From positions 1 through 64,000 of the forward strand of contig CAMCIK010000008.1 in the NCBI GenBank assembly GCA_945874825.1: 64,000 nt of DNA, in the 5' to 3' direction. This document shows, one piece after another, positions 1 to 8,807 of this stretch. A model generated the notes under the pieces. It did not search any database, was not told where the DNA came from, and was given only the letters and a program-made list of their open reading frames with translations. The position numbers and the translations under genes are program-made. The stretch comes from Phenylobacterium deserti (GTDB taxonomy: Bacteria; Pseudomonadota; Alphaproteobacteria; Caulobacterales; Caulobacteraceae). Position 1 is the stretch's first letter, and each line of letters starts with the position of its first letter.

Positions 1-2396
1 CGGCCGAGGGCTTCCTGGCCGTGGCCGTCGAGCAGACCGCCCAGGCGGTGCGGCGCATCTCTACCGAGCGCGGTTTCGATCCCCGCAACCATGCCCTCGT
101 CGCCTTCGGCGGCGCGGCGGGCCAGGTGGCCTGCGATGTGGCCGAGGCCCTCGGAATGGACGAGGTGCTTTGCCCGGGCAGGGGCAGTGTGCTGTCGGCC
201 TGGGGGATGGGTCAGGCCCGGCCCACCGTCCTTCTGCAGGCCGGGCTGGAGACACCCCTCGACGCAGGGGGGCTCGCCGCTGCGTCGGATCTCGCCGCCC
301 GGCTCGGCGCGGAGGCGCTCGCAGGCCTGGCCGCCCAGGGGATCGACGGTGGCGAGGTCCAGGTCCGCCTCGGCCTGCGCTACGATGGCGCCGACGCCGT
401 CCTGTCCGTGGAGCCGGGACCTGAGAATGATGTCCGGAAGGCCTTCGACGGTGCCCACCGCCGGCTGTTCGGCTTCACCGAATCCGACCGGGGTGTCCGC
501 ATCGCCAGGGTCGAGGTCGAAGCTGTTGAGGCGACGACACCCCCCCTGCCGGTGGGACCCACCCCGGACGCTCCGCCCCCCATCTCCATCCCCCCCGGTA
601 CCCGGCAGGGCGTCATGCAGATGACCTGCCGGTCGCAGGCCCTGTCCGCACCCGTGGTCGAGGCCGCCGCCCTGTCCAGGATCGAGGGTCCGGCCCTCAT
701 CGTGCGCGATGACACCCAGGTCGCCGTCCTGCCGGGCTGGCGGGCCGAGGGGGAGGCCGACGGCCTGATCCGCCTGACCCGCATCGCCGGCCCTGCCCGC
801 CGGGAGGTACGCCTGGACCGGCCCGACCCCGTGACCCTGGAGCTCTTCAACCGCCGCTTCATGGGGGTGGCCGAGGCCATGGGGGCGGCCCTGGAGCGCA
901 CGGCGCACTCGGTCAACATCAAGGAAAGACTGGATTTTTCCTGCGCTCTCTTCGATGCCGACGGCGGTCTGGTGGCCAATGCGCCGCACATGCCCGTGCA
1001 CCTGGGCTCCATGGGGGCCTCCGTCCTGGCCGTGCGCGAGCGGCGCGGGATCCTGAGGCCGGGCGAGGCCTTCGCCCTCAACAATCCCTACGCGGGCGGG
1101 ACCCACCTGCCGGACATCACCGTGGTCATGCCGGTCTTCACACGGCCGGAGGCGGAGGGGTCCCCGGACCTCTTCGTCGCCGCCCGCGGGCACCATGCCG
1201 ACGTCGGCGGCGTCCAGCCTGGCTCCATGCCGCCCTTCTCCAAAACCCTTGAAGAAGAAGGGGTTTTGCTTGACGCCCTGCCCATCATGCGAGCCGGTGT
1301 CTTCCTTGAGGCCGAGGTCCGGCAGGCCCTGCTGGCGGGTCCCTGGCCCTGCCGGGCGCCGGACCGCAACCTCGCCGACCTGAAGGCCCAGCTCGCCGCC
1401 TGCCAGGCCGGGGCCGACACCCTTGCGGGCATGATCCGGGACCAGGGCGATGAGGTCGTCGCCCGCTACATGGACTTCGTCCAGGACAATGCCGCCAGCG
1501 CCGTGCGCCGGGCCCTGCACCGACTGTCGGACGGCGAGGCCAGGGTTCCCATGGACGGGGGCGGCGAGATCGCTGTGCGCATCACCCTGGATGGCGACCG
1601 GCAGGGAGCGGAGATCGACTTCACCGGGTCATCCGACCAGGTACCGACGAATTTCAATGCGCCCTCGGCCATCGTGGACGCCGCCGTCCTCTACGTCTTT
1701 CGTACCCTGGTGGACGATGACATTCCCCTCAACGCTGGCTGCCTGAAGCCCCTGCGGGTTCGCACCCGGCCCGGATCCCTCCTGGCCCCTGCCCCGCTGG
1801 CGGCGGTGGTGGCGGGCAATGTCGAGACCAGCCAGCATGTGGTCGACGCCCTCTACGCCGCCCTCGGCGTCATGGCCAACGCCCAGGGCAGCATGAACAA
1901 CCTGACCTTCGGGGATGCCGACCGGCAGTACTACGAGACCCTCTGCGGTGGGGCCGGCGCCTCGGCCCGGGGACCGGGTGCCAGCGGTGTGCATACCCAC
2001 ATGACCAACTCGCGCCTGACCGATCCGGAGATACTCGAGCGTCGCTTCCCGGTGCGGCTGGAGGCGTTTGAAATCCGGAAGGATTCGGGAGGCGAGGGCA
2101 CCTTCAGGGGTGGCGACGGCGTGCGCCGGCGGATTCGTTTTCTGGCCCCCCTGGAGGCGGCCCTTCTGTCCACCCGCCGGACGGACGCGCCCCGGGGCCT
2201 GGCCGGCGGCGGCCCCGCCCGGCCCGGCAGCCAGCGCCTGATCCGCGCCGACGGCGCAATCCTGACCCTCGGCGGCTGTTTCTCGGTGACTGTCGCAGCG
2301 GGGGAGGCCATAGAGATCGAAACCCCCGGTGGCGGCGGCTTCGGACCGCCCTCCGCCACATCCGCGCCGGATTCCGAAGCTAGTCACGCCCCATGA
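1..2396 (+). CDS. Hydantoinase/5-oxoprolinase family protein (HyuA-HyuB fusion), 5'-truncated by window edge
   Basis: The open frame runs in from the left edge (first full codon at base 3), so the true start lies outside and the N-terminal ATPase part is missing. The first ~80 residues match the C-terminal end of a hydantoinase A subunit (motif LVAFGGAAGQVACDVAEALG, then the GRGSVLSAWGMG stretch). From about residue 270 (LELFNRRFMGVAEAMG, VNIKERLDFSCALFD) to the end it is a complete hydantoinase B domain, including HHADVGG and TLEEEGVLLD. A and B in one chain is the layout of ATP-dependent 5-oxoprolinase and related acetone carboxylase-like enzymes, which cleave cyclic amides. The exact substrate cannot be read. 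The stop overlaps the next start by 4 bases (ATGA). Confidence 0.9.
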   Translation, partial: AEGFLAVAVEQTAQAVRRISTERGFDPRNHALVAFGGAAGQVACDVAEALGMDEVLCPGRGSVLSAWGMGQARPTVLLQAGLETPLDAGGLAAASDLAARLGAEALAGLAAQGIDGGEVQVRLGLRYDGADAVLSVEPGPENDVRKAFDGAHRRLFGFTESDRGVRIARVEVEAVEATTPPLPVGPTPDAPPPISIPPGTRQGVMQMTCRSQALSAPVVEAAALSRIEGPALIVRDDTQVAVLPGWRAEGEADGLIRLTRIAGPARREVRLDRPDPVTLELFNRRFMGVAEAMGAALERTAHSVNIKERLDFSCALFDADGGLVANAPHMPVHLGSMGASVLAVRERRGILRPGEAFALNNPYAGGTHLPDITVVMPVFTRPEAEGSPDLFVAARGHHADVGGVQPGSMPPFSKTLEEEGVLLDALPIMRAGVFLEAEVRQALLAGPWPCRAPDRNLADLKAQLAACQAGADTLAGMIRDQGDEVVARYMDFVQDNAASAVRRALHRLSDGEARVPMDGGGEIAVRITLDGDRQGAEIDFTGSSDQVPTNFNAPSAIVDAAVLYVFRTLVDDDIPLNAGCLKPLRVRTRPGSLLAPAPLAAVVAGNVETSQHVVDALYAALGVMANAQGSMNNLTFGDADRQYYETLCGGAGASARGPGASGVHTHMTNSRLTDPEILERRFPVRLEAFEIRKDSGGEGTFRGGDGVRRRIRFLAPLEAALLSTRRTDAPRGLAGGGPARPGSQRLIRADGAILTLGGCFSVTVAAGEAIEIETPGGGGFGPPSATSAPDSEASHAP

Positions 2397-3019
2397 TCGC
2401 CCACGCCTTTGCCCTCGCCCTTGCCCTGGCCGCCCAGGAGCCCGCAGCCTCCGCGCCGCCCGCCGATGCGCCTCTGGCCACGGCCGAGCGGGTTGCCGCC
2501 CCCGCGGCGGAAGCCCCGGGCCCGACGGGCGCGCCCAAGGACGACTATGGACTGGTCGGCTGGTGCTACGGCGTCCTGGACGGCTACCTTGCCCAGCACG
2601 ACCGGGTGATGCCGGAAGTGACCCGGATCGAGAAAACCTATCGACGGCCTGGCTCGTCCCTTCAGAGCGACCTTAAGGTCTACGGCGACCTCCAGGCCCA
2701 GGGTCGGATCCACCTGAAGCAGTTCAACTCCGCCCTCCAGGTCGCCGAGAAGGCCAGCCTGTCCCCCCTGCGCCCGCGGGGAGAGGCGGCCATCGCCAAG
2801 GGACGCGCCGTCTGGGCGCCCGCCGCCAACCTGCCCACCCGCACGGTCGCCCAGCAGTGGATGGGATGGACCCTGCCCCAGGCCTGCCCAGTCGCCGCCG
2901 AGCGCCTGGCCCGCAATGCCCCCCTGATGGGTGCCGCCTTCGACCCGGGTCCATCGCCGCCAGAGGACCCGGCGGCGGCCGCCGCGCCGGCCCTGCGCGG
3001 CGCAAACGAGCCGCAATAG
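2393..3019 (+). CDS. Exported hypothetical protein
   Basis: This 208-residue protein starts inside the stop of the hydantoinase gene (ATGA overlap), so the two are probably co-translated. The first ~16 residues (MIAHAFALALALAAQE) read as a signal peptide, followed by a ~35-residue Ala/Pro-rich linker. A more ordinary globular part follows (GLVGWCYGVLDGYLAQHD to LPQACPVAAERLARN) with two cysteines, and the tail is again Ala/Pro-rich. I do not recognise a named domain; it resembles conserved secreted proteins of Caulobacterales of unknown function. A periplasmic location is inferred from the signal-like start. Confidence 0.65.
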   Translation: MIAHAFALALALAAQEPAASAPPADAPLATAERVAAPAAEAPGPTGAPKDDYGLVGWCYGVLDGYLAQHDRVMPEVTRIEKTYRRPGSSLQSDLKVYGDLQAQGRIHLKQFNSALQVAEKASLSPLRPRGEAAIAKGRAVWAPAANLPTRTVAQQWMGWTLPQACPVAAERLARNAPLMGAAFDPGPSPPEDPAAAAAPALRGANEPQ

Positions 3020-3074
3020 CCCTGCTTCCCAGGTCCGTGTAGGCTGGGCCGGACCTGAACGCCCGAGGCCCGAC

Positions 3075-3719
3075 ATGACCGCGCCGCACCTGATCTACTT
3101 CGCCGATCCCATGTGCTCGTGGTGTTACGGCTTCTCGCCGGTGGTTGAGGATATTCGCCGCACCTTCGGCCGGGCCCTGCCCGTGAGGCTTGTCATGGGC
3201 GGCCTGCGCCCCGGTACCGAGACCCCCATGACCCAGGAGGCCAAGGACAGCCTGCGCGGCCACTGGACCCACATCACCGAGGCGGCGGGCCTGCCCTTCG
3301 GCGGCGCGGTCCTGGACGATCCCGGCTTCCTGTATGACACCGACCCCGCCGCCCGGGCCGTGGTACGGGTCCGCCGGGACAATCCCGAGGGTGCCATCGC
3401 CTACCTGGGCCGGCTCCAGAGGGCCTTCTATGCCGAGGATCGCAACATCACCCGCCCCGAGGTGCTGGCCGAACTGGCCGCCGACTACGGGGTGGCACCC
3501 GAGGCCTTCCTGGCCGACTTCGACAGTGACGACCTGAAACACGAGACTTGGTCCGACTACGGGGTCTCTCAGCGCGCCGGCGTGACGGGCTTCCCCACCC
3601 TGGTGGCCGGCCCGGGATCGGAAGGGACCTACGGCGTCGTCACCCGGGGCTACAATCCGGGCGACCAGGTCCTGGCCATTCTGCACAACTGGCTGGAAGG
3701 CCCGCCAGCAAACGTCTGA
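3075..3719 (+). CDS. DsbA family protein (FrnE-like thiol oxidoreductase)
   Basis: The 214-residue product has a thioredoxin-fold DsbA signature: a CSWC redox pair at residues ~14-17 (FADPMCSWCYGFSP), an inserted helical middle, and the cis-proline loop GVTGFPTLV near residue 176. There is no signal peptide, which fits the cytoplasmic FrnE/DSBA-oxidoreductase branch, probably acting in disulfide or thiol chemistry. The ORF track begins at 2931, but the ATG at 3075 starts directly on the conserved fold and leaves a short spacer after the upstream gene. Its 3' end overlaps the frame of the convergent small membrane-protein gene. Confidence 0.85.
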   Translation: MTAPHLIYFADPMCSWCYGFSPVVEDIRRTFGRALPVRLVMGGLRPGTETPMTQEAKDSLRGHWTHITEAAGLPFGGAVLDDPGFLYDTDPAARAVVRVRRDNPEGAIAYLGRLQRAFYAEDRNITRPEVLAELAADYGVAPEAFLADFDSDDLKHETWSDYGVSQRAGVTGFPTLVAGPGSEGTYGVVTRGYNPGDQVLAILHNWLEGPPANV

Positions 3720-3960
3720 GGGCGAAGAGTCCAGCGACGTTAGCACGCTCACCAGAGGACACAGCGCCCATGACCCGGGCGAGGGTGAGCGAGCCTGCGC
3801 CGGGAACGCCTTCTCGGATGCGCCGGTTCTGGATCACGCGAAGCAGAACCACAACAATGGTGATCACCAATAGGATGTGGATAAACCCACCTATCGTGTA
3901 GGAGGTCACGAGTCCTAATATCCAAAGGACGAGCAGGATCATTGCGACTGTGTAAAGCAT
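3640..3960 (-). CDS. lmo0937/DUF5670-type small membrane protein with unusual C-terminal extension
   Basis: From the ATG at 3960, preceded by a good GGAGAAAGCC ribosome site, the first ~48 residues (MLYTVAMILLVLWILGLVTS, then YTIGGFIHILLVITIVVVLL and VIQNRR) match the tiny two-helix lmo0937 family, whose members are usually ~50 residues. Here no stop follows the family domain. The frame runs a further ~57 residues of low-complexity sequence and overlaps the 3' end of the convergent DsbA-like gene by 80 bases. Either the gene is genuinely extended or a stop was lost. The core call is firm, the C-terminal end is not. Function is unknown; the family sits in the inner membrane. Confidence 0.7.
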   Translation of the reverse strand: MLYTVAMILLVLWILGLVTSYTIGGFIHILLVITIVVVLLRVIQNRRIREGVPGAGSLTLARVMGAVSSGERANVAGLFALRRLLAGLPASCAEWPGPGRPDCSPG

Positions 3961-4031
3961 GGCTTTCTCCGGGTTACGCACTGTGTTCAGGTGGGTGTAA
4001 TCTGGTTTCCGATTGCAGCCATGGAACGAAG

Positions 4032-4049
4032 GCAAATGCGAACATTTGC
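4032..4049. repeat. Perfect inverted repeat GCAAATG-N4-CATTTGC
   Basis: Seven bases are repeated in inverted orientation around a 4-base centre in the 186-base gap between the lmo0937-type gene and the EthD gene, about 70 bases upstream of the former's start. The local sequence is AT-richer than its neighbours. It could be an operator or a small hairpin; the sequence alone does not decide. The rest of the gap (3961-4146) shows no gene. Confidence 0.4.
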
Positions 4050-4146
4050 GCCATATCAATTTGCGGGCCGCCTCGACTTCCGAGGCGAAGCAGGTTGTCT
4101 CCCGGGCGCGGGATGAGACCGATGGCGTGCGCCCGGGTCTCCGGGA

Positions 4147-4518
4147 TCAGCCGCCGATGATCACCTTTTCCTCGCCCCACCAGAGGGGGCTCTTCGGCAG
4201 GTCGATGAACTTCCGCTCGTCCTCGAGCAGCAGGCGACCGGCCTCGCGGGCGGCGGGTTCGCCGGCCAGGGCGGCGAGGTCCTCGAGGCTGTCGTACCAG
4301 AGCTGGGCCACCCCATCGAACTGGGGCGGGGCGTTGCGGCTGGCGCGAATGCCGGCGCTGAGCGTCTCGTCCAGGGAATGCAGCTGGACGTAGCGGCGGA
4401 TGCGCAGGGCGTCCTTCACGCTGGCCACCAGGGGGCCGTGGGTGTTGAGCCAGTAGTCCTGGAACTGCTCGCGGGTCAGGTGCGGCAGGCGGACGAGGGC
4501 AAAGGTGAGCTTGATCAT
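4147..4518 (-). CDS. EthD domain-containing protein
   Basis: The 123-residue protein is a single ferredoxin-like alpha+beta barrel domain of the EthD type: MIKLTFALVRLPHLTREQF followed by YWLNTHGPLV near residues 27-36, and a C-terminal strand ending LPKSPLWWGEEKVIIGG. Family members are dimeric and act in diverse oxidative or decarboxylating reactions; the substrate here is not deducible. It stands alone, divergent from pepN across a 115-base gap that must hold promoters for both. Confidence 0.8.
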   Translation of the reverse strand: MIKLTFALVRLPHLTREQFQDYWLNTHGPLVASVKDALRIRRYVQLHSLDETLSAGIRASRNAPPQFDGVAQLWYDSLEDLAALAGEPAAREAGRLLLEDERKFIDLPKSPLWWGEEKVIIGG

Positions 4519-4633
4519 GGGGTATGCCTCATTTCCAGGTCGCCGGAACTTCGGACGTGAAGACGGCCAATGGCGAGTCTTTCCTTGCGCCCTGCCCCTC
4601 CCCCTCGACGCCGGGATGGCTTAAATCGGCGGG

Positions 4634-7252
4634 ATGCGCACAGAGACCCCCGCCCCGATCCGCCTGACCGACTATCGGCCGCCCACCTTCCTCGTGGATG
4701 AGGTTCACCTGGACTTCGACCTGCAGCCGGAGGCGACACGGGTGAAGGCCCGGCTGACCCTGCGGCGGAACGGTGAGGCGGGGGTGCCCCTGCGGCTGGA
4801 CGGGGAGCGGCTGAAGACCGTGTCGGTTGCCATCGACGGCCGGGCCCTGGAGCCGAGCGCCTACGCTGCCGACGACCACAGCCTGACGATCCCGGAGGTT
4901 CCCGACGCCTTCGTCCTGGAGACCGAGGTCGAGATCAACCCAGCGGCCAACAAGGCCCTGGAGGGGCTCTACATGTCGGGGGGCCGGTTCTGCACCCAGT
5001 GCGAGGCCGAGGGCTTCCGCACCATCACCTGGTATCCCGACCGGCCGGACGTCCTGGCCCGTTTCACCGTGCGCATGACGGCGGACGACGCCTGGCCGCG
5101 CCTCTTGTCCAACGGCAATCTGGTGGAGACCGGCCGGGGGACCGACGGACGCCGTTATGCGGTGTGGAACGACCCCTTCCCCAAGCCCTGCTACCTCTTC
5201 GCCCTAGTGGCCGGTGAGCTGGACGAACTGGCCGACGACTTCGTCACCGCCAGCGGGCGGAAGGTGGAGCTGAAGGTCTATGTCGACCCGGGCATGTCGG
5301 CCCGAGCGGCCTACGCCATGGACGCCCTGAAGCGGTCCATGCGCTGGGACGAGGAGGCCTTTGGACGCGAGTACGACCTGGACCTCTTCATGATCGTCGC
5401 CGTGCGCGACTTCAACTTCGGGGCCATGGAGAACAAGGGCCTCAACATCTTCAACTCGTCCCTGTTGCTGGCCGACCCGGAGACGGCGACGGACCTGGAC
5501 TATGAGCGCATAGAGAGCGTGGTGGCCCATGAGTATTTCCACAACTGGACGGGCAACCGGATCACTTGCCGGGACTGGTTCCAGCTGTGCCTGAAGGAGG
5601 GCCTGACCGTCTTCCGCGACCAGAGCTTCTCGGCCGACATGCGCGGCGAGGCGGTGCAGAGGATCAAGGACGTCAAGGCCCTGAGGGCCCGGCAGTTCGC
5701 CGAGGACCAGGGCCCGCTGGCACATCCGGTGCGCCCCTCCAGCTACCTGAAGATCGACAACTTCTACACGGCGACCATCTACGAGAAGGGTGCCGAGGTC
5801 ATTCGGATGCTGAAATCCCTGATCGGGGCCGAGGCTTTCCGGAAGGGCATGGATCTATATTTCGAGCGCTGGGACGGCCACGCCACCACGGTGGAGGCCT
5901 TCATTGCCTGCTTTGCCGAAGTCTCCGGCCAGGACCTGTCAGCCTTCTTCGCCTGGTATGAGCAGGCCGGCACGCCGAGGGTGCGGATGACCTCGCGCTG
6001 GACGCCGGAGACGGGCGAACTGGAGATCACCCTCACCCAGAGGACGCCAGCCACCCCGGGTCAGGCCGACAAGCGCGTCCTTCCGGTCCCGGTCCGCCTG
6101 GGCCTGCTGGACGTCGAGGGCCGGACAATGGCCTTCAGCCGGGATGGCCAGGCCCTGGACGAGACCCTGGTGGTCCTCGAGGCCGAGGAAACGCGCCTTA
6201 CCCTGTCCGGCGTGACCTCGCGCCCGGTCGTCTCGGCCCTGCGGGGCTTCTCGGCGCCGGTAGAGCTGTCGTCGGACGCCCGGCCGGGGGACCGTTATGT
6301 CCAGTTGGCCGGCGATGCCGACCTGTTCAACCGCTGGGAGGCCGGCCAGGAGGTGGCCCGCGACCTGATCCTGGCCCGGGCCGGGGGCGCGCCCGATGAG
6401 GTGGGCGAGGAACGCTTCGCCGAGGCCATGGGCCGGGCCCTGGACGACCAGGCCTCGGAGCCCGCCTTCAAGGCCCTGCTGCTGGCGCTGCCCACTGAGG
6501 CCGACCTGGCCGTGGCCCGGCCACCCGCTGACCCGGCGGCCCTGCATGCGGCACGGGAAGCCCTGCGCCTGCGCCTGGCCGTCCACCTGGAGGCGACCCT
6601 GAAGCGGCTGCACCTGGGCCTGCAGGACGGCGCCAGCTTCTCGCCCGACGCCGCAAGCGCCGGACGCCGGGCCCTGCGAAATGCGGCCCTGGATCTGCTG
6701 GCCGCCAACCCCCGCACCGAGACCCGGGACCTGGCCGAGGGCCATTACCGGGCGGCCGGGAATATGACCGATGCCATCGGCGGCCTGAACGCCCTCATGA
6801 CCCTGGGCGGGACAGCCTTCGCCTCGGCCCTGAAGGACTTCCATGCCCGCTGGCGGAACGAGCCCCTGGTAATCGACAAGTGGTTTGCCCTGCAGGCCCG
6901 GGACCCCTCGCCCGAGGCCCTGGAGCGGGTGATCGCCCTGACGCGCCACCCGGATTTCAACGCCCAGACGCCGAACCGGCTCCGGGCCCTGGTCGCGACC
7001 TTCGCCTCGGCCAATCCGGCCCGCTTCCATGCCGAGGACGGCTCAGGCTACCGCTTCCTGGCGGACCAGATCCTTTCGGTGGATCGCTACAACCCCATGA
7101 TCGCCGCCCGGCTGGTGGAGCCCCTGGGATCCTGGGAGCGCTACCGGCCCGACCTGGGGGCGAAGATGAAGGCCGAGCTGGAGCGGATCGCCGCCGCGCC
7201 GGGCCTCTCCCGTAATGTTCTGGAACTGGTCGGTCGGTCGCTGGAGGGCTGA
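4634..7252 (+). CDS. pepN: Aminopeptidase N (M1 family)
   Basis: This 872-residue protein has the length and layout of bacterial PepN. It carries the exopeptidase motif GAMENKGL near residue 267 and the zinc site HEYFHNWTGN near residue 299, with the second-helix glutamate in CLKEGLTVFRDQ. The C-terminal helical domain closes at ...LSRNVLELVGRSLEG. It is a cytoplasmic zinc metallo-aminopeptidase that trims N-terminal residues from peptides. It is a stand-alone plus-strand gene 58 bases before the histidine kinase. A GCTTAAAT -10-like element sits immediately upstream of the ATG, so the leader may be very short. Confidence 0.96.
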   Translation: MRTETPAPIRLTDYRPPTFLVDEVHLDFDLQPEATRVKARLTLRRNGEAGVPLRLDGERLKTVSVAIDGRALEPSAYAADDHSLTIPEVPDAFVLETEVEINPAANKALEGLYMSGGRFCTQCEAEGFRTITWYPDRPDVLARFTVRMTADDAWPRLLSNGNLVETGRGTDGRRYAVWNDPFPKPCYLFALVAGELDELADDFVTASGRKVELKVYVDPGMSARAAYAMDALKRSMRWDEEAFGREYDLDLFMIVAVRDFNFGAMENKGLNIFNSSLLLADPETATDLDYERIESVVAHEYFHNWTGNRITCRDWFQLCLKEGLTVFRDQSFSADMRGEAVQRIKDVKALRARQFAEDQGPLAHPVRPSSYLKIDNFYTATIYEKGAEVIRMLKSLIGAEAFRKGMDLYFERWDGHATTVEAFIACFAEVSGQDLSAFFAWYEQAGTPRVRMTSRWTPETGELEITLTQRTPATPGQADKRVLPVPVRLGLLDVEGRTMAFSRDGQALDETLVVLEAEETRLTLSGVTSRPVVSALRGFSAPVELSSDARPGDRYVQLAGDADLFNRWEAGQEVARDLILARAGGAPDEVGEERFAEAMGRALDDQASEPAFKALLLALPTEADLAVARPPADPAALHAAREALRLRLAVHLEATLKRLHLGLQDGASFSPDAASAGRRALRNAALDLLAANPRTETRDLAEGHYRAAGNMTDAIGGLNALMTLGGTAFASALKDFHARWRNEPLVIDKWFALQARDPSPEALERVIALTRHPDFNAQTPNRLRALVATFASANPARFHAEDGSGYRFLADQILSVDRYNPMIAARLVEPLGSWERYRPDLGAKMKAELERIAAAPGLSRNVLELVGRSLEG

Positions 7253-7310
7253 TTTCCACAGATCCAGACCCGGGCGTTGGCGAACTGTTCACCCTCTCTG
7301 TGGTGAAGAC

Positions 7311-8807
7311 GTGAGTCGGAGCGGCGCAGGGCCCTCCTTCGTGGGAGCTTCAGCGGTGTCGGCAGTCAGCGATTTCGGACAGACCCCACGCCCCGCCCTC
7401 TGGGGTGGCGTTGCGAACGGTCCCCTTATGCTTGCCGGACTGGGCGCGGCGGTCCTGACCGCTGGCCTCGCCGTATCGGTCAGCGACGTAGCCCCGGCCC
7501 TTTCGAACGTGCTGATGATGGCTGGCCCCCTGGGGGTCCTGACGGGCGCCGGCGGCCTCTGGCTCGGGCGCAGGGGAGCCCGGGGGGGACCGGATGGTGT
7601 ACCGCCCGGGAACAAGGGCGAGGCTCCACCGGAATCCCTGGTGGAAGCCGTCCAGATCATGGCCTCTGCCTTCGCTTGCTGGGATGCAGAAGGCCGGCTG
7701 GCGGGTGCCAATGCCGCCTTTGCCCGCATGTTCAACCTCGACGCCGAGTTGATGAAGCCCGACTCGCCCCACGCTGAATTCTCCCGCCTTACCCGGCAAG
7801 CCATCCGGCAGTCCGTGAAGCCCGACGGTGGCGCTCCCGGCCTGCGCGAGGTGGAGTTCACCGACGGGCGCTGGGCGCAGATCCATGAGCGACGGACACC
7901 GTCGGGTGGCCTGGTCATGACCGCTGTCGACATCACGGGCCTGAAGCTTCGGGAGGTCGAACGCAGCCGGGACGAAGAGGCCATGCGCGACGCCGTAAGC
8001 CGGCTTGAGGCCAGCAAGGCGCAGCTTTCTGACCTGGCCAGCAAGTACGAGACCGAGAAATTCCGCGCTATCGAGGCCAGCCGGGCCAAGAGCGAGTTTC
8101 TCGCCAATATGAGCCACGAACTGCGCACACCGCTGAACGCCATCATCGGATTCTCGGAGATCATGGGCCAGGAACTGTTCGGACCCGTCGGGGCCACCCA
8201 GTACCGGGGCTATGTCACGGACATACTGAGCTCGGGCCAACACCTCCTGGCCCTGATCAATGACGTGCTCGACATGTCCAAGATCGAGGCGGGCAAGATG
8301 GCGCTCTATCGCGAGCCCCTGAGTGTCAGCCCGCTCGTGGAAGAGGCCTTCCGCCTTGTGCGCAACCGGGCCGAGACCTCAGGTCTCATGCTGTTCGCGG
8401 ATATCGAGGATGACCTGCCTGAGGTCCTGGCCGACCCCCGGGCACTTAAGCAGATCCTACTCAACCTGATGTCGAACTCGATAAAGTTCACCCCCGCTGG
8501 TGGCCGCGTCTGCGTTCGGGCCGAGGAGGAGGAGAACGGCGTGCGCCTGTCGGTGGAGGATACCGGCATTGGAATCGACGCCGCAGACCTGCACCGCCTG
8601 GCCGTCCCCTTCGAGCAGGTCGAGACCCAGCAGTCCAAGACCACCCAGGGAACGGGGTTGGGACTGGCCCTCTCCAAGGCCTTCGTCGAACTGCATGGCT
8701 CGAACCTGACCATAGAGAGTGCACCCGGCCAGGGCACCCGGGTCAGCTTCAGTCTTGCCTTGGCGGAGGTCCGTCCCCGGGACGCGGCGGCGGTCCCTGA
8801 AGCCTAG
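7311..8807 (+). CDS. PAS domain sensor histidine kinase, PleC/DivJ type
   Basis: I choose the GTG at 7311 over the track start at 7215, which would overlap pepN. The 498-residue product has two N-terminal membrane helices (around GPLMLAGLGAAVLTAGLAVS and VLMMAGPLGVLTGAGGLWLG), a PAS-like domain (~105-215), a coiled coil, a HisKA domain with phospho-acceptor His ~269 (FLANMSHELRTPLNAIIGFS), and an HATPase domain with DTGIGID and GTGLGLAL. The GPVGATQYRGY...SSGQHLLALINDVLDMSKIEAGKM pattern closely follows PleC/DivJ, the Caulobacter kinases acting on DivK/PleD. It lacks the large periplasmic sensor of classical PleC. Placement after pepN fits a Caulobacterales origin. Its 3' end overlaps the convergent gene by 59 bases. 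Confidence 0.85.
   Translation: MSRSGAGPSFVGASAVSAVSDFGQTPRPALWGGVANGPLMLAGLGAAVLTAGLAVSVSDVAPALSNVLMMAGPLGVLTGAGGLWLGRRGARGGPDGVPPGNKGEAPPESLVEAVQIMASAFACWDAEGRLAGANAAFARMFNLDAELMKPDSPHAEFSRLTRQAIRQSVKPDGGAPGLREVEFTDGRWAQIHERRTPSGGLVMTAVDITGLKLREVERSRDEEAMRDAVSRLEASKAQLSDLASKYETEKFRAIEASRAKSEFLANMSHELRTPLNAIIGFSEIMGQELFGPVGATQYRGYVTDILSSGQHLLALINDVLDMSKIEAGKMALYREPLSVSPLVEEAFRLVRNRAETSGLMLFADIEDDLPEVLADPRALKQILLNLMSNSIKFTPAGGRVCVRAEEEENGVRLSVEDTGIGIDAADLHRLAVPFEQVETQQSKTTQGTGLGLALSKAFVELHGSNLTIESAPGQGTRVSFSLALAEVRPRDAAAVPEA

Noticed and set aside
1241-1269. Inverted repeat CAAAACCC...GGGTTTTG
   Set aside because: It lies inside the hydantoinase B coding region, where the encoded residues (SKTLEEEGVLLD) are conserved; the symmetry is explained by the protein sequence and probably coincidental.
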